Positions 8,108 to 17,174 of a DNA stretch of 64,000 bases are shown here, piece after piece. The stretch lies in assembly GCA_964395715.1 (NCBI GenBank), contig CAYNAU010000005.1:62001-126000 (forward strand), written 5' to 3'. This DNA comes from Porticoccus sp964395715 (GTDB lineage: Bacteria > Pseudomonadota > Gammaproteobacteria > Pseudomonadales > Porticoccaceae). Both the position numbers and the translations under genes were made by a program. Each line of letters opens with the position of its first letter. Positions within the stretch are counted from its first letter, which is position 1. The notes below the pieces were generated by a model, which made no database searches, was not told the DNA's origin, and saw only the letters and a program-made list of their open reading frames with translations.

Positions 8108-8896
8108 CTAGGCTGGCAAGACCTGGTAAAAACCGTTGGAGACACTGACGGTTAACGGCATGTCAAACAGTGACGACAGGTGGGCATCCGTCAGCAGCTC
8201 GGTCTTGTGATCGTCGGCCACCACCCTGCCATTGTCGATAAAGACCACACGCTCTATTTCAGGGGGTATCTCGTGAATATGGTGGGTAGCGAGAAGAATG
8301 GTTTTTCCATGCTGCAACAGTTCACGGATACCACTGAGATAATGATAGGTGGCATTCAGATCCAACCCGCTGGTGGGCTCGTCGAGAATCAGGTGCTCAG
8401 GGTTGTGGATTAGCGCGCGACCGAGCAAACAGCGGCGCTGTTGGCCTGTGGACATCTGCTTGTAGGGCCGTCCTGCCAGATCGGAGATTCCCAAGTCTTC
8501 CAGCACCATCCTGCCCCGGGCCAGTTGCTCGTCCGTCACATCCTGGTAATGAAACAGGCCAATGGAATTGTGCAGACCGGACACCACCACGCCAAGCCCG
8601 CTGACATCCGGAACAAAACCCTGTTGCAGGTCGGCAGACACCAGGCCAATTTTTTCCCTCAATTCCCAGAGGATGGGGCGATCCTGACCGAGGATCCGCA
8701 CGTGGGACTCATCATTCACTACAGGGTAAAGTTCCCGGGTCAGCAGTTTGAGCAAGGTGCTTTTACCGGCGCCATTGGGCCCGATAATGGCCGTGCTCTG
8801 CCCCTGCTCTACCGCCAGTGAAAAGCCGTCAAAGACTTTTTTGTTTTCGCGGTAGACCGTGGCGTTATGAATATCGAGAAGCTTGGGTGTTTGCAT
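8108..8896 (-). CDS. Stand-alone ABC transporter ATP-binding protein
   Basis: 262 residues from the ATG at 8896 (a TTG at 8917 is an alternative). It has Walker A GPNGAGKSTLL, signature MSTGQQRR (first residues divergent from LSGGQ), Walker B ILDEPTSGLDL and the switch His in LLATHHIHEI. No permease gene is adjacent, so the partner or non-transport role is unknown. The closest general resemblance is to ModF/YheS-unrelated solitary ABC ATPases found after lipA in related bacteria. It follows lipA by about 38 bases and may be read through from it. Confidence 0.8.
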   Translation of the reverse strand: MQTPKLLDIHNATVYRENKKVFDGFSLAVEQGQSTAIIGPNGAGKSTLLKLLTRELYPVVNDESHVRILGQDRPILWELREKIGLVSADLQQGFVPDVSGLGVVVSGLHNSIGLFHYQDVTDEQLARGRMVLEDLGISDLAGRPYKQMSTGQQRRCLLGRALIHNPEHLILDEPTSGLDLNATYHYLSGIRELLQHGKTILLATHHIHEIPPEIERVVFIDNGRVVADDHKTELLTDAHLSSLFDMPLTVSVSNGFYQVLPA

Positions 8897-8934
8897 TGGC
8901 GGGTTATCCGGTCGCAAATCATTTAGGCAGGTTA

Positions 8935-9915
8935 TTAACCCACCTGTTCACCACGGGCCTGTTTATCCGCATGGTAGGAAGAACGCACCAGCGGACCTGA
9001 AGCGACCTGACTGAAACCAATACTGTGGCCATATTCTGCATACTCGGCAAATTCATCCGGGTGCACGAAACGGTCGACGGGCAGATGGTTTTTGGAGGGC
9101 TGCAGGTACTGGCCTACCGTCAACATATCGACATCGTGGGCACGCAGATCATCCAGGGTACGCATCAACTCGTCCTTGGTTTCGCCCAGACCCACCATCA
9201 GGCCGGATTTGGTCGGCACCTTGGGATTGAGACGCTTGTATTCCTTGAGCAGTTTCAGGGACCAGGCATAGTTGGCACCCGGACGCGCCTCACGGTATAG
9301 CCTCGGCACGGTTTCCATGTTGTGGTTGAAGACATCCGGAGGCGTAGCGGTCAGGATCTCCAGCGCGGGTTGCATGCGGCCACGAAAATCCGGCACCAGG
9401 ATTTCCAGTTTCAGCGCCGGACTGAGAAGACGGGATTCCCGGATACAATCTGCAAAATGTTGGGCACCACCATCGCGCAGGTCATCACGATCGACGGACG
9501 TGATCACCACATAGCTCAGCTGCATTTCGTGAATGGCCTTCGCCAGGTGTGCCGGCTCCTCCGTATCCAGAGGGTTGGGTTTACCATGGCCCACATCGCA
9601 GAACGGGCAGCGACGGGTACAGATTTCCCCCATAATCATGAAAGTTGCCGTACCGTGGCTGAAACACTCACTGAGGTTCGGGCAGGCGGCCTCTTCACAG
9701 ACTGTGGCCAGCTTGTTTTTGCGCAGGATTTTTTTGATTTCCTGCACCTTGGGAGAGGATGAGACGCGAATACGCATCCAGTCGGGCTTGCGCTGGATTT
9801 CCTCCGTGGGAATCACCTTGACCGGGATCCGTTCCACCTTGTCAGCACTGCGCAACTTCTCACCCTGTTGCAGACGGCGGGTGCGTTTTGGCGGAACTAC
9901 GTTGGTATCAGTCAT
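8935..9915 (-). CDS. lipA: Lipoyl synthase
   Basis: 326 residues from ATG 9915 (a TTG at 9933 is also open). A radical SAM enzyme that inserts two sulfurs into the octanoyl group on lipoyl domains. Both clusters are visible: the auxiliary set in CEEAACPNLSEC and the radical-SAM CxxxCxxC in CTRRCPFC. The C-terminal end GPLVRSSYHADK carries the conserved Arg-Ser-Ser-Tyr ligand motif. It lies 27 bases downstream of lipB, the preceding step of the pathway, so the two are a unit. Confidence 0.96.
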   Translation of the reverse strand: MTDTNVVPPKRTRRLQQGEKLRSADKVERIPVKVIPTEEIQRKPDWMRIRVSSSPKVQEIKKILRKNKLATVCEEAACPNLSECFSHGTATFMIMGEICTRRCPFCDVGHGKPNPLDTEEPAHLAKAIHEMQLSYVVITSVDRDDLRDGGAQHFADCIRESRLLSPALKLEILVPDFRGRMQPALEILTATPPDVFNHNMETVPRLYREARPGANYAWSLKLLKEYKRLNPKVPTKSGLMVGLGETKDELMRTLDDLRAHDVDMLTVGQYLQPSKNHLPVDRFVHPDEFAEYAEYGHSIGFSQVASGPLVRSSYHADKQARGEQVG

Positions 9916-9942
9916 TACAGCGGCATGCCTCAAAGATTCGGT

Positions 9943-10632
9943 TCAGGGTGCAGGTGCCTGCTGCGCCGGCAGCAGTGGATGGTCGCCCTCGACACGGTGG
10001 TCATTATACCCCAGCTTGGTGGTCAAAATATCGGCAAGGTGCTCTGACACCTGCTGCAGTGTGACCTTGTCCTGTAGCAAATCGTTCATCTGGGTCATGG
10101 GCACGCCAAGACCACAGGGATTGATGCGCGCCCAGGGACTGAGATCCATATCGACATTGAAATTGAGCCCGTGGTAACTGCAACCACGGCGCACCCGCAG
10201 CCCCAGGGAACCGATCTTGGCGCCGTTTTCCACGTAAACCCCGGGGGCATCAGGCCTGGGTGCCGCAGTAATACCCCAGTGTGCCAGGGTTTCCACCAGC
10301 GCTGCCTCAATGAGGGAGACCAGATCCCGCACCGTGATGCCCAGTCGTTTCAGGTCAATGAGCAGGTACCCGGTAATCTGGCCCGGGCCGTGGTAAGTCA
10401 CATGACCGCCGCGGTCACTCTGCACTACCGGAATATCCCCGGGCATCAGGATGTACTCCTGTTTGCCCGCCTGTCCCTGGGTAAACACCGGCTCGTGCTC
10501 AAGCAGCCAGATTTCATCCGGGGTTCCGGAATCGCGGGTCGAGGTGAGCGTTTTCATCGCTTCGAAGGTATCGGCATAGGCACGACACCCCAGGTAGCGC
10601 ACGATTAGAGGCAAGTCAGGTACTGTCGACAT
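9943..10632 (-). CDS. lipB: Octanoyltransferase
   Basis: 229 residues. It transfers octanoate from acyl carrier protein to lipoyl domains, the substrate for LipA. Conserved features include HEPVFTQGQAGKQEYIL, the RGGHVTYHGPGQ block, the catalytic Lys in GAKIGSLGLRVRRG and the nucleophilic Cys in NPCGLGVPMTQM. It sits between ybeD and lipA in the usual order. Confidence 0.96.
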   Translation of the reverse strand: MSTVPDLPLIVRYLGCRAYADTFEAMKTLTSTRDSGTPDEIWLLEHEPVFTQGQAGKQEYILMPGDIPVVQSDRGGHVTYHGPGQITGYLLIDLKRLGITVRDLVSLIEAALVETLAHWGITAAPRPDAPGVYVENGAKIGSLGLRVRRGCSYHGLNFNVDMDLSPWARINPCGLGVPMTQMNDLLQDKVTLQQVSEHLADILTTKLGYNDHRVEGDHPLLPAQQAPAP

Positions 10633-10655
10633 ATAAACGGGTTTAATTCCAGCTC

Positions 10656-10925
10656 TTACAACACCATCTGTACCAGCGGGTGATCTTTCAGGTCGGCAAA
10701 AATGGCTTGGAGCTGCGCTTCCCCGGTGGCAGTAATCGTGACGGTGATCGCTTGAAAATTGCCTTTGCGACTGTCCCTTACCGTTATCGACGCCTGATCA
10801 AACCCTGGGGCGTGGCGCTCCATGGTTTCAATCACCAGGCTGTGCAATTCGCCACCGGCACTACCAACCACCTTGATGGGGTAATCACAGGGAAATTCTA
10901 TTTTCGGTGCTTCAGGTGTCGACAT
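10656..10925 (-). CDS. ybeD: YbeD/DUF493 family protein
   Basis: 89 residues, a small ACT-like fold protein (KIEFPCDYPIKVVG, FDQASITVRDSRKGNFQAITVTI, LKDHPLVQMVL). The family is conserved between dacA and lipB in gammaproteobacteria, and its exact role is unsettled (a regulatory role has been proposed). Its start touches the dacA stop (TGATG, one shared base), so it is translationally coupled. Confidence 0.9.
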   Translation of the reverse strand: MSTPEAPKIEFPCDYPIKVVGSAGGELHSLVIETMERHAPGFDQASITVRDSRKGNFQAITVTITATGEAQLQAIFADLKDHPLVQMVL

Positions 10926-12076
10926 CAGGAAAAGATACCTATGAAGAATCGCTTAATGGCATCCCAGAGACGGGAGAAAATACCCGCTTCTTCCACCACC
11001 CTGTCAGCCACCAAGGATGTATCCAGCAAGGTTTCCCCCTCAAAGCTGATGGTCAGGCTACCCAGCGACTGGCCCTCGGTAAGCGGCGCTTCGATGTCTT
11101 CATCGGACACCACCCGGGCTTCCAGTTGATCCTTCGAGCCGCGGGGGATCGTCAGGTACAGATCCTCAGGCACCACCAGGTTGACGCTGTCTTCAACACC
11201 GTACCAGACCCGGGCGTTTTCTTTCAGGATGTCACCGGCACTGTAGACTTTGCCGGTTTCATAGTAGCGAAAGCCAAACGACAACAGTTTTTGGGATTCC
11301 CGGGCTCGGGCCTCTTCACTGCTCGTCCCCATCACCACTGAAACCAGGCGCATGTTATTGCGCACCGCTGATGCCACCAGACAATACCCCGCCTCTTCGG
11401 TATGGCCGGTTTTCAGACCATCCACCGAGCTGTCCCGCCATAACAGACGGTTACGGTTGGGTTGTTTGATATCGTTGTATTCGTAATATTTTTCAGCATA
11501 GATGCCGTAGTGTTCGGGGTAATCCTGTATCAGGGCACGAGCCAGCAGGGACAAATCCCGGGCCGTAGTCAGGTGACCATCCGAAGGCCATCCGGTAGCG
11601 TTGTGAAAAGTGGTGTTTTTCATACCCAGCAATTGAGCCTGCTGATTCATGACATCGGCAAACGCACTTTCACTACCTGCCAGGTACTCCGCCAGTGCTA
11701 CAGAAGCGTCGTTGCCGGACTGAATGATCACACCGCGCAGCAAGTCCATCAGCGGCACCTGTGTCCCTTCCCTGACAAACATTTTTGAACCACCCATTTT
11801 CCAGGCCGTCACACTGACTGGAACCATGTCCTGTTCCTTGATTTTGCCGTTATGTAATTCCGCGGCAACAATATAACTGGTCATCATCTTGGTCAGGCTG
11901 GCCGGGGGCAACTGCTGGTCTGCATTGTGCTCCACCAGGACCTTACCGGTATTGGCATCCATCAGAATCCAGGCGGAAGCGGCGAGTTCAGGTGGTGCCG
12001 GAATAAGAATTTTGGCTTGAGTTATGGCCGGCAAAAGGGTCAGTAATAACCCGATGGAAAGAATTTTCTTCAGCAT
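10925..12076 (-). CDS. dacA: D-alanyl-D-alanine carboxypeptidase (PBP5/6 family)
   Basis: 383 residues from ATG 12076. A periplasmic DD-carboxypeptidase that trims pentapeptides. It has a signal peptide (LLLTLLPAITQA), the catalytic SxxK in PPASLTKMM, SGN in IIQSGNDAS and KTG in GLKTGHTEEAG. The PBP5 C-terminal domain is present, and the last helix (LWDAIKRFFIGIFS) is amphipathic, as needed for membrane association. It is part of the elongation operon, between rlpA and ybeD. Confidence 0.95.
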   Translation of the reverse strand: MLKKILSIGLLLTLLPAITQAKILIPAPPELAASAWILMDANTGKVLVEHNADQQLPPASLTKMMTSYIVAAELHNGKIKEQDMVPVSVTAWKMGGSKMFVREGTQVPLMDLLRGVIIQSGNDASVALAEYLAGSESAFADVMNQQAQLLGMKNTTFHNATGWPSDGHLTTARDLSLLARALIQDYPEHYGIYAEKYYEYNDIKQPNRNRLLWRDSSVDGLKTGHTEEAGYCLVASAVRNNMRLVSVVMGTSSEEARARESQKLLSFGFRYYETGKVYSAGDILKENARVWYGVEDSVNLVVPEDLYLTIPRGSKDQLEARVVSDEDIEAPLTEGQSLGSLTISFEGETLLDTSLVADRVVEEAGIFSRLWDAIKRFFIGIFS

Positions 12077-12171
12077 AAGCAACAGTTTTTAAATTGGTCT
12101 AACAATGGATGGATGTACCAGAAAAGAATACGGAAATTCTAGCACGGGGCCAGCCCGTCTTTCAGGTAAAG

Positions 12172-13050
12172 TTATTCGTAGACCACAAAGGGGCTGATAT
12201 TCTCCCGCTGCTGCAACAAATTGCGCAGATTCAACAACGTGACATTATCGCTCAGAGGTCCTACCAACACCTTGTAAAGGGGTGTTGGCTGTTTTTGCTG
12301 CCGAACCACCACGGGAAATTCCGTCAGGTTCTGTACTTTCTGCGACAGGGTAGAAGCCGCTGAGTGCGTGGTGAAAGCCCCCACCTGCAGGAAGGTATTA
12401 CCAGGCAGGCTGTAGTCATCGGCGCTGACCACCGGCTGCACCGATGGAATCACGCTGGGTTGGCTATAGATATGCGGCTGCTCCACCGAGTTTTTCTGGT
12501 ACTTCAGCGGATCGATGGCTTCCACGATGACTTTGGCCGTTCCCCTGTCCGAATACCCCAGCTTCTTTGCCGCAACATAGGAGAGGTCAATAATACGATC
12601 ACCGTGAAAAGGACCGCGATCGTTTACCCGGACAATCACACTGCGCCCGTTTTCGACATTGGTGACACGAACATAACAGGGAATGGGCAGGGTTTTATGG
12701 GCCGCCGTCATTTCGTACATGCTGTAGGCTTCACCATTGGAGGTGTTGCGGCCGTGGAACTTGTTGCCATACCAGGATGCGACGCCCTGCTGCCTGTAGC
12801 CAAGACTGGTGGGCATTACTTCGTAGGTTTTACCAAATACGGTATAGGGGCTTTTGTTGCCGGCCTTGGTCACCGGTTCGACCTTCGGCACAGCATCGGC
12901 GATATTGGTGACGTCCACATCTCTGGGTGGGGGTCCGTCGCCATAGCCGTACCCGCCTTTGCTGCTGCCACTGCCACCACAGCCCTGGAACAGGAACACT
13001 GTGACGGCCAGCGCCGCCCACAGGGTAAAGCGTCTAGAGATTGCTTTCAC
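12172..13050 (-). CDS. rlpA: RlpA-like septal lytic transglycosylase, SPOR lipoprotein
   Basis: About 292 residues. The GTG at 13050 is preferred because GGAG lies 7 bases upstream (GTG 13056 is also open). A lipobox LFQGC marks an outer-membrane lipoprotein. A low-complexity Gly/Ser region follows, then the double-psi beta-barrel (QQGVASWYGNKFHGRNTSNG, VRVNDRGPFHGDRIIDLS) with catalytic Asp and His, and a C-terminal SPOR domain (NTFLQVGAFTTHSAA) that binds denuded glycan. The gene overlaps the mltB end by 17 bases. Confidence 0.92.
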   Translation of the reverse strand: MKAISRRFTLWAALAVTVFLFQGCGGSGSSKGGYGYGDGPPPRDVDVTNIADAVPKVEPVTKAGNKSPYTVFGKTYEVMPTSLGYRQQGVASWYGNKFHGRNTSNGEAYSMYEMTAAHKTLPIPCYVRVTNVENGRSVIVRVNDRGPFHGDRIIDLSYVAAKKLGYSDRGTAKVIVEAIDPLKYQKNSVEQPHIYSQPSVIPSVQPVVSADDYSLPGNTFLQVGAFTTHSAASTLSQKVQNLTEFPVVVRQQKQPTPLYKVLVGPLSDNVTLLNLRNLLQQRENISPFVVYE

Positions 13051-14014
13051 CAACACGCTCCAGAATCAGCTGACTCAACTGGTGTACCGCCATGGCATAC
13101 ATGGTACTGCGATTATAGCGGGTGATGACGTAAAAATTGTTCAGCCCCAACCACAATTGCTCACCACCCTCGGCATCCAGCGCAAAAGGCAGGGCTTTGC
13201 TGTCTTCAGGCAAATCGTCCTCGGACTGTAAGCCCATCTGTGACCATTCGGCCAGGGTTTTGTCCAGCGCCAGCTTATTGAATAACGCATTATCCAGATC
13301 ACCTTTGGCTCGAGCACGGGTAACCACGGGCTCATTCATAACCCAGCCATGCTTGGCAAAGTAATTGGCAACGCTGCCGATGGCATCGGAGCGGTTATCC
13401 CAGATGTCAGCAAAGCCATCGCCGTCAAAATCCACAGCAAAACTGCGATAGCTACTGGGGATGAATTGACCATAGCCCATAGCACCGGCATAGGAACCGG
13501 TCAGTTTGAGGGGATCCTGACGTTGCTCCCGTGCCAGCAGCAAAAACTCTTCCAGTTGACGGGTAAAAAAGGCGCTGCGGGGTGGGTAGTCAAACGACAG
13601 CGTCGACAGTGCATCAATAACGCGAAATCCACCCTTGATCCGTCCGTAGAAAGTTTCCACGCCAATAATGGCAACAATGACTTCAGGCGCCACCTGGTAT
13701 TGCTGCGAGGCCAGCTTCAGGGCTTCACGGTTGTGACGCCAGAACTCGACCCCTTCTGTAATACGTTTTTCGGTGATAAAAATTTTGCGGTAGTCCTTCC
13801 ATGGTTTGACCTTTTCCGCCGGTCGCTCCATGGCATCAATAATGGACTGTTTCTTTTCCGCGTTATCCAGCAGGGCATTGACTTCACTGCGATCAAAACC
13901 GTGTTCTGCCACCATGCGATCAGCAAAGGCCTTCGCTTGCGGAGAATCCAGATAACCAGCCTGCGCCGACACAGACAACATTGCGGCTAACGCAAAGACC
14001 ACTCTTTTTTTCAT
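13034..14014 (-). CDS. mltB: Membrane-bound lytic murein transglycosylase B family
   Basis: 326 residues. An N-terminal signal peptide (LAAMLSVSAQA) without a lipobox Cys, so this looks like a soluble or SltB-like variant. The catalytic Glu is in IGVETFYGRIKGGFRVID. Conserved AMGYGQFIPSSYRSFAVDFDGDG and the ending HQLSQLI are present. It cleaves glycan strands to 1,6-anhydro-muropeptides. It sits between rodA and rlpA in the elongation operon, with the rlpA start inside its 3' end. Confidence 0.92.
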   Translation of the reverse strand: MKKRVVFALAAMLSVSAQAGYLDSPQAKAFADRMVAEHGFDRSEVNALLDNAEKKQSIIDAMERPAEKVKPWKDYRKIFITEKRITEGVEFWRHNREALKLASQQYQVAPEVIVAIIGVETFYGRIKGGFRVIDALSTLSFDYPPRSAFFTRQLEEFLLLAREQRQDPLKLTGSYAGAMGYGQFIPSSYRSFAVDFDGDGFADIWDNRSDAIGSVANYFAKHGWVMNEPVVTRARAKGDLDNALFNKLALDKTLAEWSQMGLQSEDDLPEDSKALPFALDAEGGEQLWLGLNNFYVITRYNRSTMYAMAVHQLSQLILERVGESNL

Positions 14015-14062
14015 AATTTTTATCTAGGGCTAGCGCCCTTTACCCCTCACCAATCTCAGTTA

Positions 14063-15205
14063 TCAGATGGATCTTCTTTTCTCAGTGCTGACAGCCATCA
14101 GCATACCAAACCCCAACATCAGGGTCACAATGGAAGTGCCACCATAGCTCACCAGCGGTAAGGGCACCCCCACCACGGGTAAAATGCCGGAAACCATTCC
14201 CATATTCACAAACACATAGACAAAGAAAGTCAGCGTAATACTCCCCGCCAACAAGCGCCCGAACATACTCTGGGCCCTCAGGCAGATGATGATACAACGG
14301 ACAATGATCAGCAGATACAGCCCCATCAACAACATCACACCCACCAGACCAAACTCTTCCGCCAGCACCGCAATAATAAAATCCGTATGGCTTTCCGGCA
14401 GGAAATCCAGTTGCGACTGGGTTCCCAGCATCCAGCCCTTGCCGTGGACACCACCCGAGCCAATGGCAATGGTCGACTGAATGATATTCCAGCCGGCACC
14501 CAGTTTGTCTGCCTCCGGATTGAACATCGTCAGAATACGCTGGCGCTGGTAATCGTGAAGAACGTAGTACCACATTACCGGTAGTAAGGCTGTCGCCGCG
14601 ACCCCCGCAAATGCCAGATAGCGCTTGGGCAGCCCTGACAGAAACAGGACAAAAAGCCCCGAGGCGGCAATCAGAATAGCGGTTCCCAGGTCCGGCTGCA
14701 GTATCACCAGCACCGGTGGTAACGCGATGAAAATCAACGCCGCAAACACGTGTTTAAAGCGCGGCGGTATGGCCCGTTGACCGAGGTAGCTGGCAAGCAT
14801 CAGGGGCACCGCTGCCTTGAGAATTTCCGATGGCTGGAAGCGAATACCGCCAATTTCCAGCCAGCGCTGGGCTCCTTTGGCGCCGACCCCCATAAACAAC
14901 ACTGCCAGCAGCAGTAACACACCTCCAAAGTAAGGCAAAAAAGCCCATCGGGCCATCAGTCTTGGCGGCACCTGGGCGGTCGCCACCATGACAGCGCAAC
15001 CCACTGCGTAGTTCACCAGTTGGTGCTCCACATAGTAAAGACTTTGTCCGCTGGCACTATAGAGAATGAACAAGCCAACAGCCGCAAGCAACGTCAGCAG
15101 CAAAAACAGGGGGACATCCAGGTGTACCCTCTGCCACTGGCTAGGCGCACCATAAATGGCGGCCCCACCGGACCCCATACGGCGAACAAAATCACCCTGG
15201 CTCAT
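14063..15205 (-). CDS. rodA: Rod-shape peptidoglycan glycosyltransferase RodA
   Basis: 380 residues with about ten transmembrane helices. A SEDS-family polymerase that makes glycan strands with PBP2 during elongation. Recognisable parts are the large periplasmic loop (MFNPEADKLGAGWNIIQS, GSGGVHGKGWMLGTQSQLDFLPESHTDFI) and the terminal PVVGVPLPLVSYGGTS. Its start lies inside mrdA (14-base overlap), indicating coupled translation with its partner transpeptidase. Confidence 0.95.
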   Translation of the reverse strand: MSQGDFVRRMGSGGAAIYGAPSQWQRVHLDVPLFLLLTLLAAVGLFILYSASGQSLYYVEHQLVNYAVGCAVMVATAQVPPRLMARWAFLPYFGGVLLLLAVLFMGVGAKGAQRWLEIGGIRFQPSEILKAAVPLMLASYLGQRAIPPRFKHVFAALIFIALPPVLVILQPDLGTAILIAASGLFVLFLSGLPKRYLAFAGVAATALLPVMWYYVLHDYQRQRILTMFNPEADKLGAGWNIIQSTIAIGSGGVHGKGWMLGTQSQLDFLPESHTDFIIAVLAEEFGLVGVMLLMGLYLLIIVRCIIICLRAQSMFGRLLAGSITLTFFVYVFVNMGMVSGILPVVGVPLPLVSYGGTSIVTLMLGFGMLMAVSTEKRRSI

Positions 15206-17051
15206 CGGTCACCTCATTGGCCAGGGCATCCGGGTAATGGGCCATATAGGCATCGATTAGCTTGCGCGCTACCGGGGCCGCGGTACTGCTGCCGTGCTCA
15301 CCATTTTCCACCAGAACGGACACGGCAATTCGCGGATTTTCAACCGGTGCAAAGGCGATGAACAGGGCGTGATCGCGATTGCGCTTGGCCACTTTTTCCG
15401 CATCGTATTCCTCATCCTGCTTGATGCCGATCACCTGGGCCGTACCTGTCTTGCCGGCAATGTGATAGTTCAGGCCCTTATTGATGCCCTTGGCAGTCCC
15501 GCGCAGGCCATGTACCACTTCCTGCATAGCCGTGTGCACGTAGTCCCAGTTGTTTTCCGAAGCTTTAATGAACCCTGCAGGCGGGGGAACACCATGCTGC
15601 TTCCTCACCAGCTGCGGAGAGCGAATCTCACCACGACTGGCCAGGCGCGAGGTGGCCACAGCCAACTGCATCGGTGTTGTCAGGGTATATCCCTGCCCAA
15701 TACTGGTATTGACGGTGTCTCCCGGGTACCAGGCAATGCCCTTGGCAGCGCGCTTCCAGGGCCGGGATGGCATGATACCCGCGCGCTCGGAGGGCATATC
15801 CAGACCGGTTTTCTGGCCGAGCCCAAAACGTGTACCGTAAAGGGCGATGGTATCAATGGTCATTTTGACACCCACATCGTAAAAAAAGGTGTCGCAGGAC
15901 TGAATGATGGCGTCATTAAGGTAAATGCGGCTGCCGTGCCCACCTTTTTTCCAGTCCCGGTATTTCCTTTCATCGTTTTTAAGTTGGTAAAAGCCGGGGT
16001 CATAGATGCGGTAATCCTGGCTGATGGTGCCACTCTGCAAGGCCGCTAACCCGTAGATAGGCTTGACCGTCGATCCCGGCGGGTATTGCCCCTGTAGCAC
16101 ACGGTCAAACAACGGTCGGTCGGGGGAATCCAGCAGCGCACGATAACTCTCGACACTAATCCCGGTAACAAACTCATTGGCATCGAAACTCGGCGCACTG
16201 GCCATGGCCAGCACACCCCCAGTGGCCACCTCAATGGCCACCACCGCCCCTCGCTCTCCCTCCAAGCTTTCGAAGGCAACGTGTTGAAGGCGACTATCCA
16301 GATAGAGATGAAGATCCTTGCCGGGCTCGGGAGCAGTCTGCTCCAGTTGTCGCATCACCCTGCCCCGGGCGTTGGTTTCAACCGTCTGGTAACCCACTTG
16401 ACCCAACAACGCATCTTCGTAGAATTTTTCCAGACCGGTTTTACCTACCACCAAGGTGCCGCTGTAGCGCACAGGATCGAGGTCCTGGATTTCCTGGTCA
16501 TTTATACGCCCCACGTATCCCAGCACGTGAGACATCTCCGGTCCCAGGGGGTAGTGGCGCAGCAACTGTACCGTCACCTCCACTCCGGGCAGGCGATACT
16601 CATTTACCGCCAGTACGCCCTGTTCCCGCTCGTCCAGATTGACCTTGAGGGGCACCGGTTCGTAGGGACGCCGGCGGCGCTGCATCTGTTTGTGGAAACG
16701 TTCCAGTTCAATATCGGACACTCCCACCAGCTGATCCAACTCAGCAATCAGGGTATCGAGGTCCCCGGCGCGCTCCTTAACGATGGACAAGTTGAAACTG
16801 GGACGATTGTCCGCCAGCAGAACACCATTGCGGTCGTAGATCAGACCTCGGGTCGGCGGCATGGGCTCCACAAGAACCCGGTTGCGATCTGACAGGGTGA
16901 CCAGGCCCTCGTGTTCCAGTACCTGAAGATGGTAATAACGCCAGAGCAACACCCCGGCCATGATCAGCACCACCAACAGGGTAAACAGCAACCGTCCGAC
17001 GTACAGACGGTATTCCTGCATCGGATTCTTGATGGCGCGATCTTCATTCAT
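15192..17051 (-). CDS. mrdA: Penicillin-binding protein 2 (elongation transpeptidase)
   Basis: 619 residues from ATG 17051. A longer open reading to 17144 gives a poor N terminus, whereas MNEDRAIKNPMQEYRLYV then one membrane helix matches PBP2. A pedestal domain is followed by the transpeptidase with active Ser in PPGSTVKPIYG, SxD-type QSCDTFFYDVG and KTG in AGKTGTAQV. It cross-links new wall with RodA. It is the first gene of the minus-strand elongation operon after the pnp terminator. Confidence 0.95.
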   Translation of the reverse strand: MNEDRAIKNPMQEYRLYVGRLLFTLLVVLIMAGVLLWRYYHLQVLEHEGLVTLSDRNRVLVEPMPPTRGLIYDRNGVLLADNRPSFNLSIVKERAGDLDTLIAELDQLVGVSDIELERFHKQMQRRRRPYEPVPLKVNLDEREQGVLAVNEYRLPGVEVTVQLLRHYPLGPEMSHVLGYVGRINDQEIQDLDPVRYSGTLVVGKTGLEKFYEDALLGQVGYQTVETNARGRVMRQLEQTAPEPGKDLHLYLDSRLQHVAFESLEGERGAVVAIEVATGGVLAMASAPSFDANEFVTGISVESYRALLDSPDRPLFDRVLQGQYPPGSTVKPIYGLAALQSGTISQDYRIYDPGFYQLKNDERKYRDWKKGGHGSRIYLNDAIIQSCDTFFYDVGVKMTIDTIALYGTRFGLGQKTGLDMPSERAGIMPSRPWKRAAKGIAWYPGDTVNTSIGQGYTLTTPMQLAVATSRLASRGEIRSPQLVRKQHGVPPPAGFIKASENNWDYVHTAMQEVVHGLRGTAKGINKGLNYHIAGKTGTAQVIGIKQDEEYDAEKVAKRNRDHALFIAFAPVENPRIAVSVLVENGEHGSSTAAPVARKLIDAYMAHYPDALANEVTDEPG

Positions 17052-17130
17052 GGACAGTGATTGTACCTGCAAGTGGTCATCTATCGACAACTGAGATGGC
17101 GCTGAGTGCCAACGCTTTTGCCGACGCACA

Positions 17131-17158
17131 AAAAAACGGGGCAAAGGCCCCGTTTTTT
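17131..17158 (-). terminator. Terminator after pnp
   Basis: A 12-bp stem (AAAAAACGGGGC at 17131-17142 pairing with 17147-17158) with a 4-nt loop. On the minus strand it ends in a run of six T and lies 17 bases beyond the pnp stop codon. It is symmetrical and could act both ways. Confidence 0.9.
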
Positions 17159-17174
17159 GTCGCTATCGAAGGTC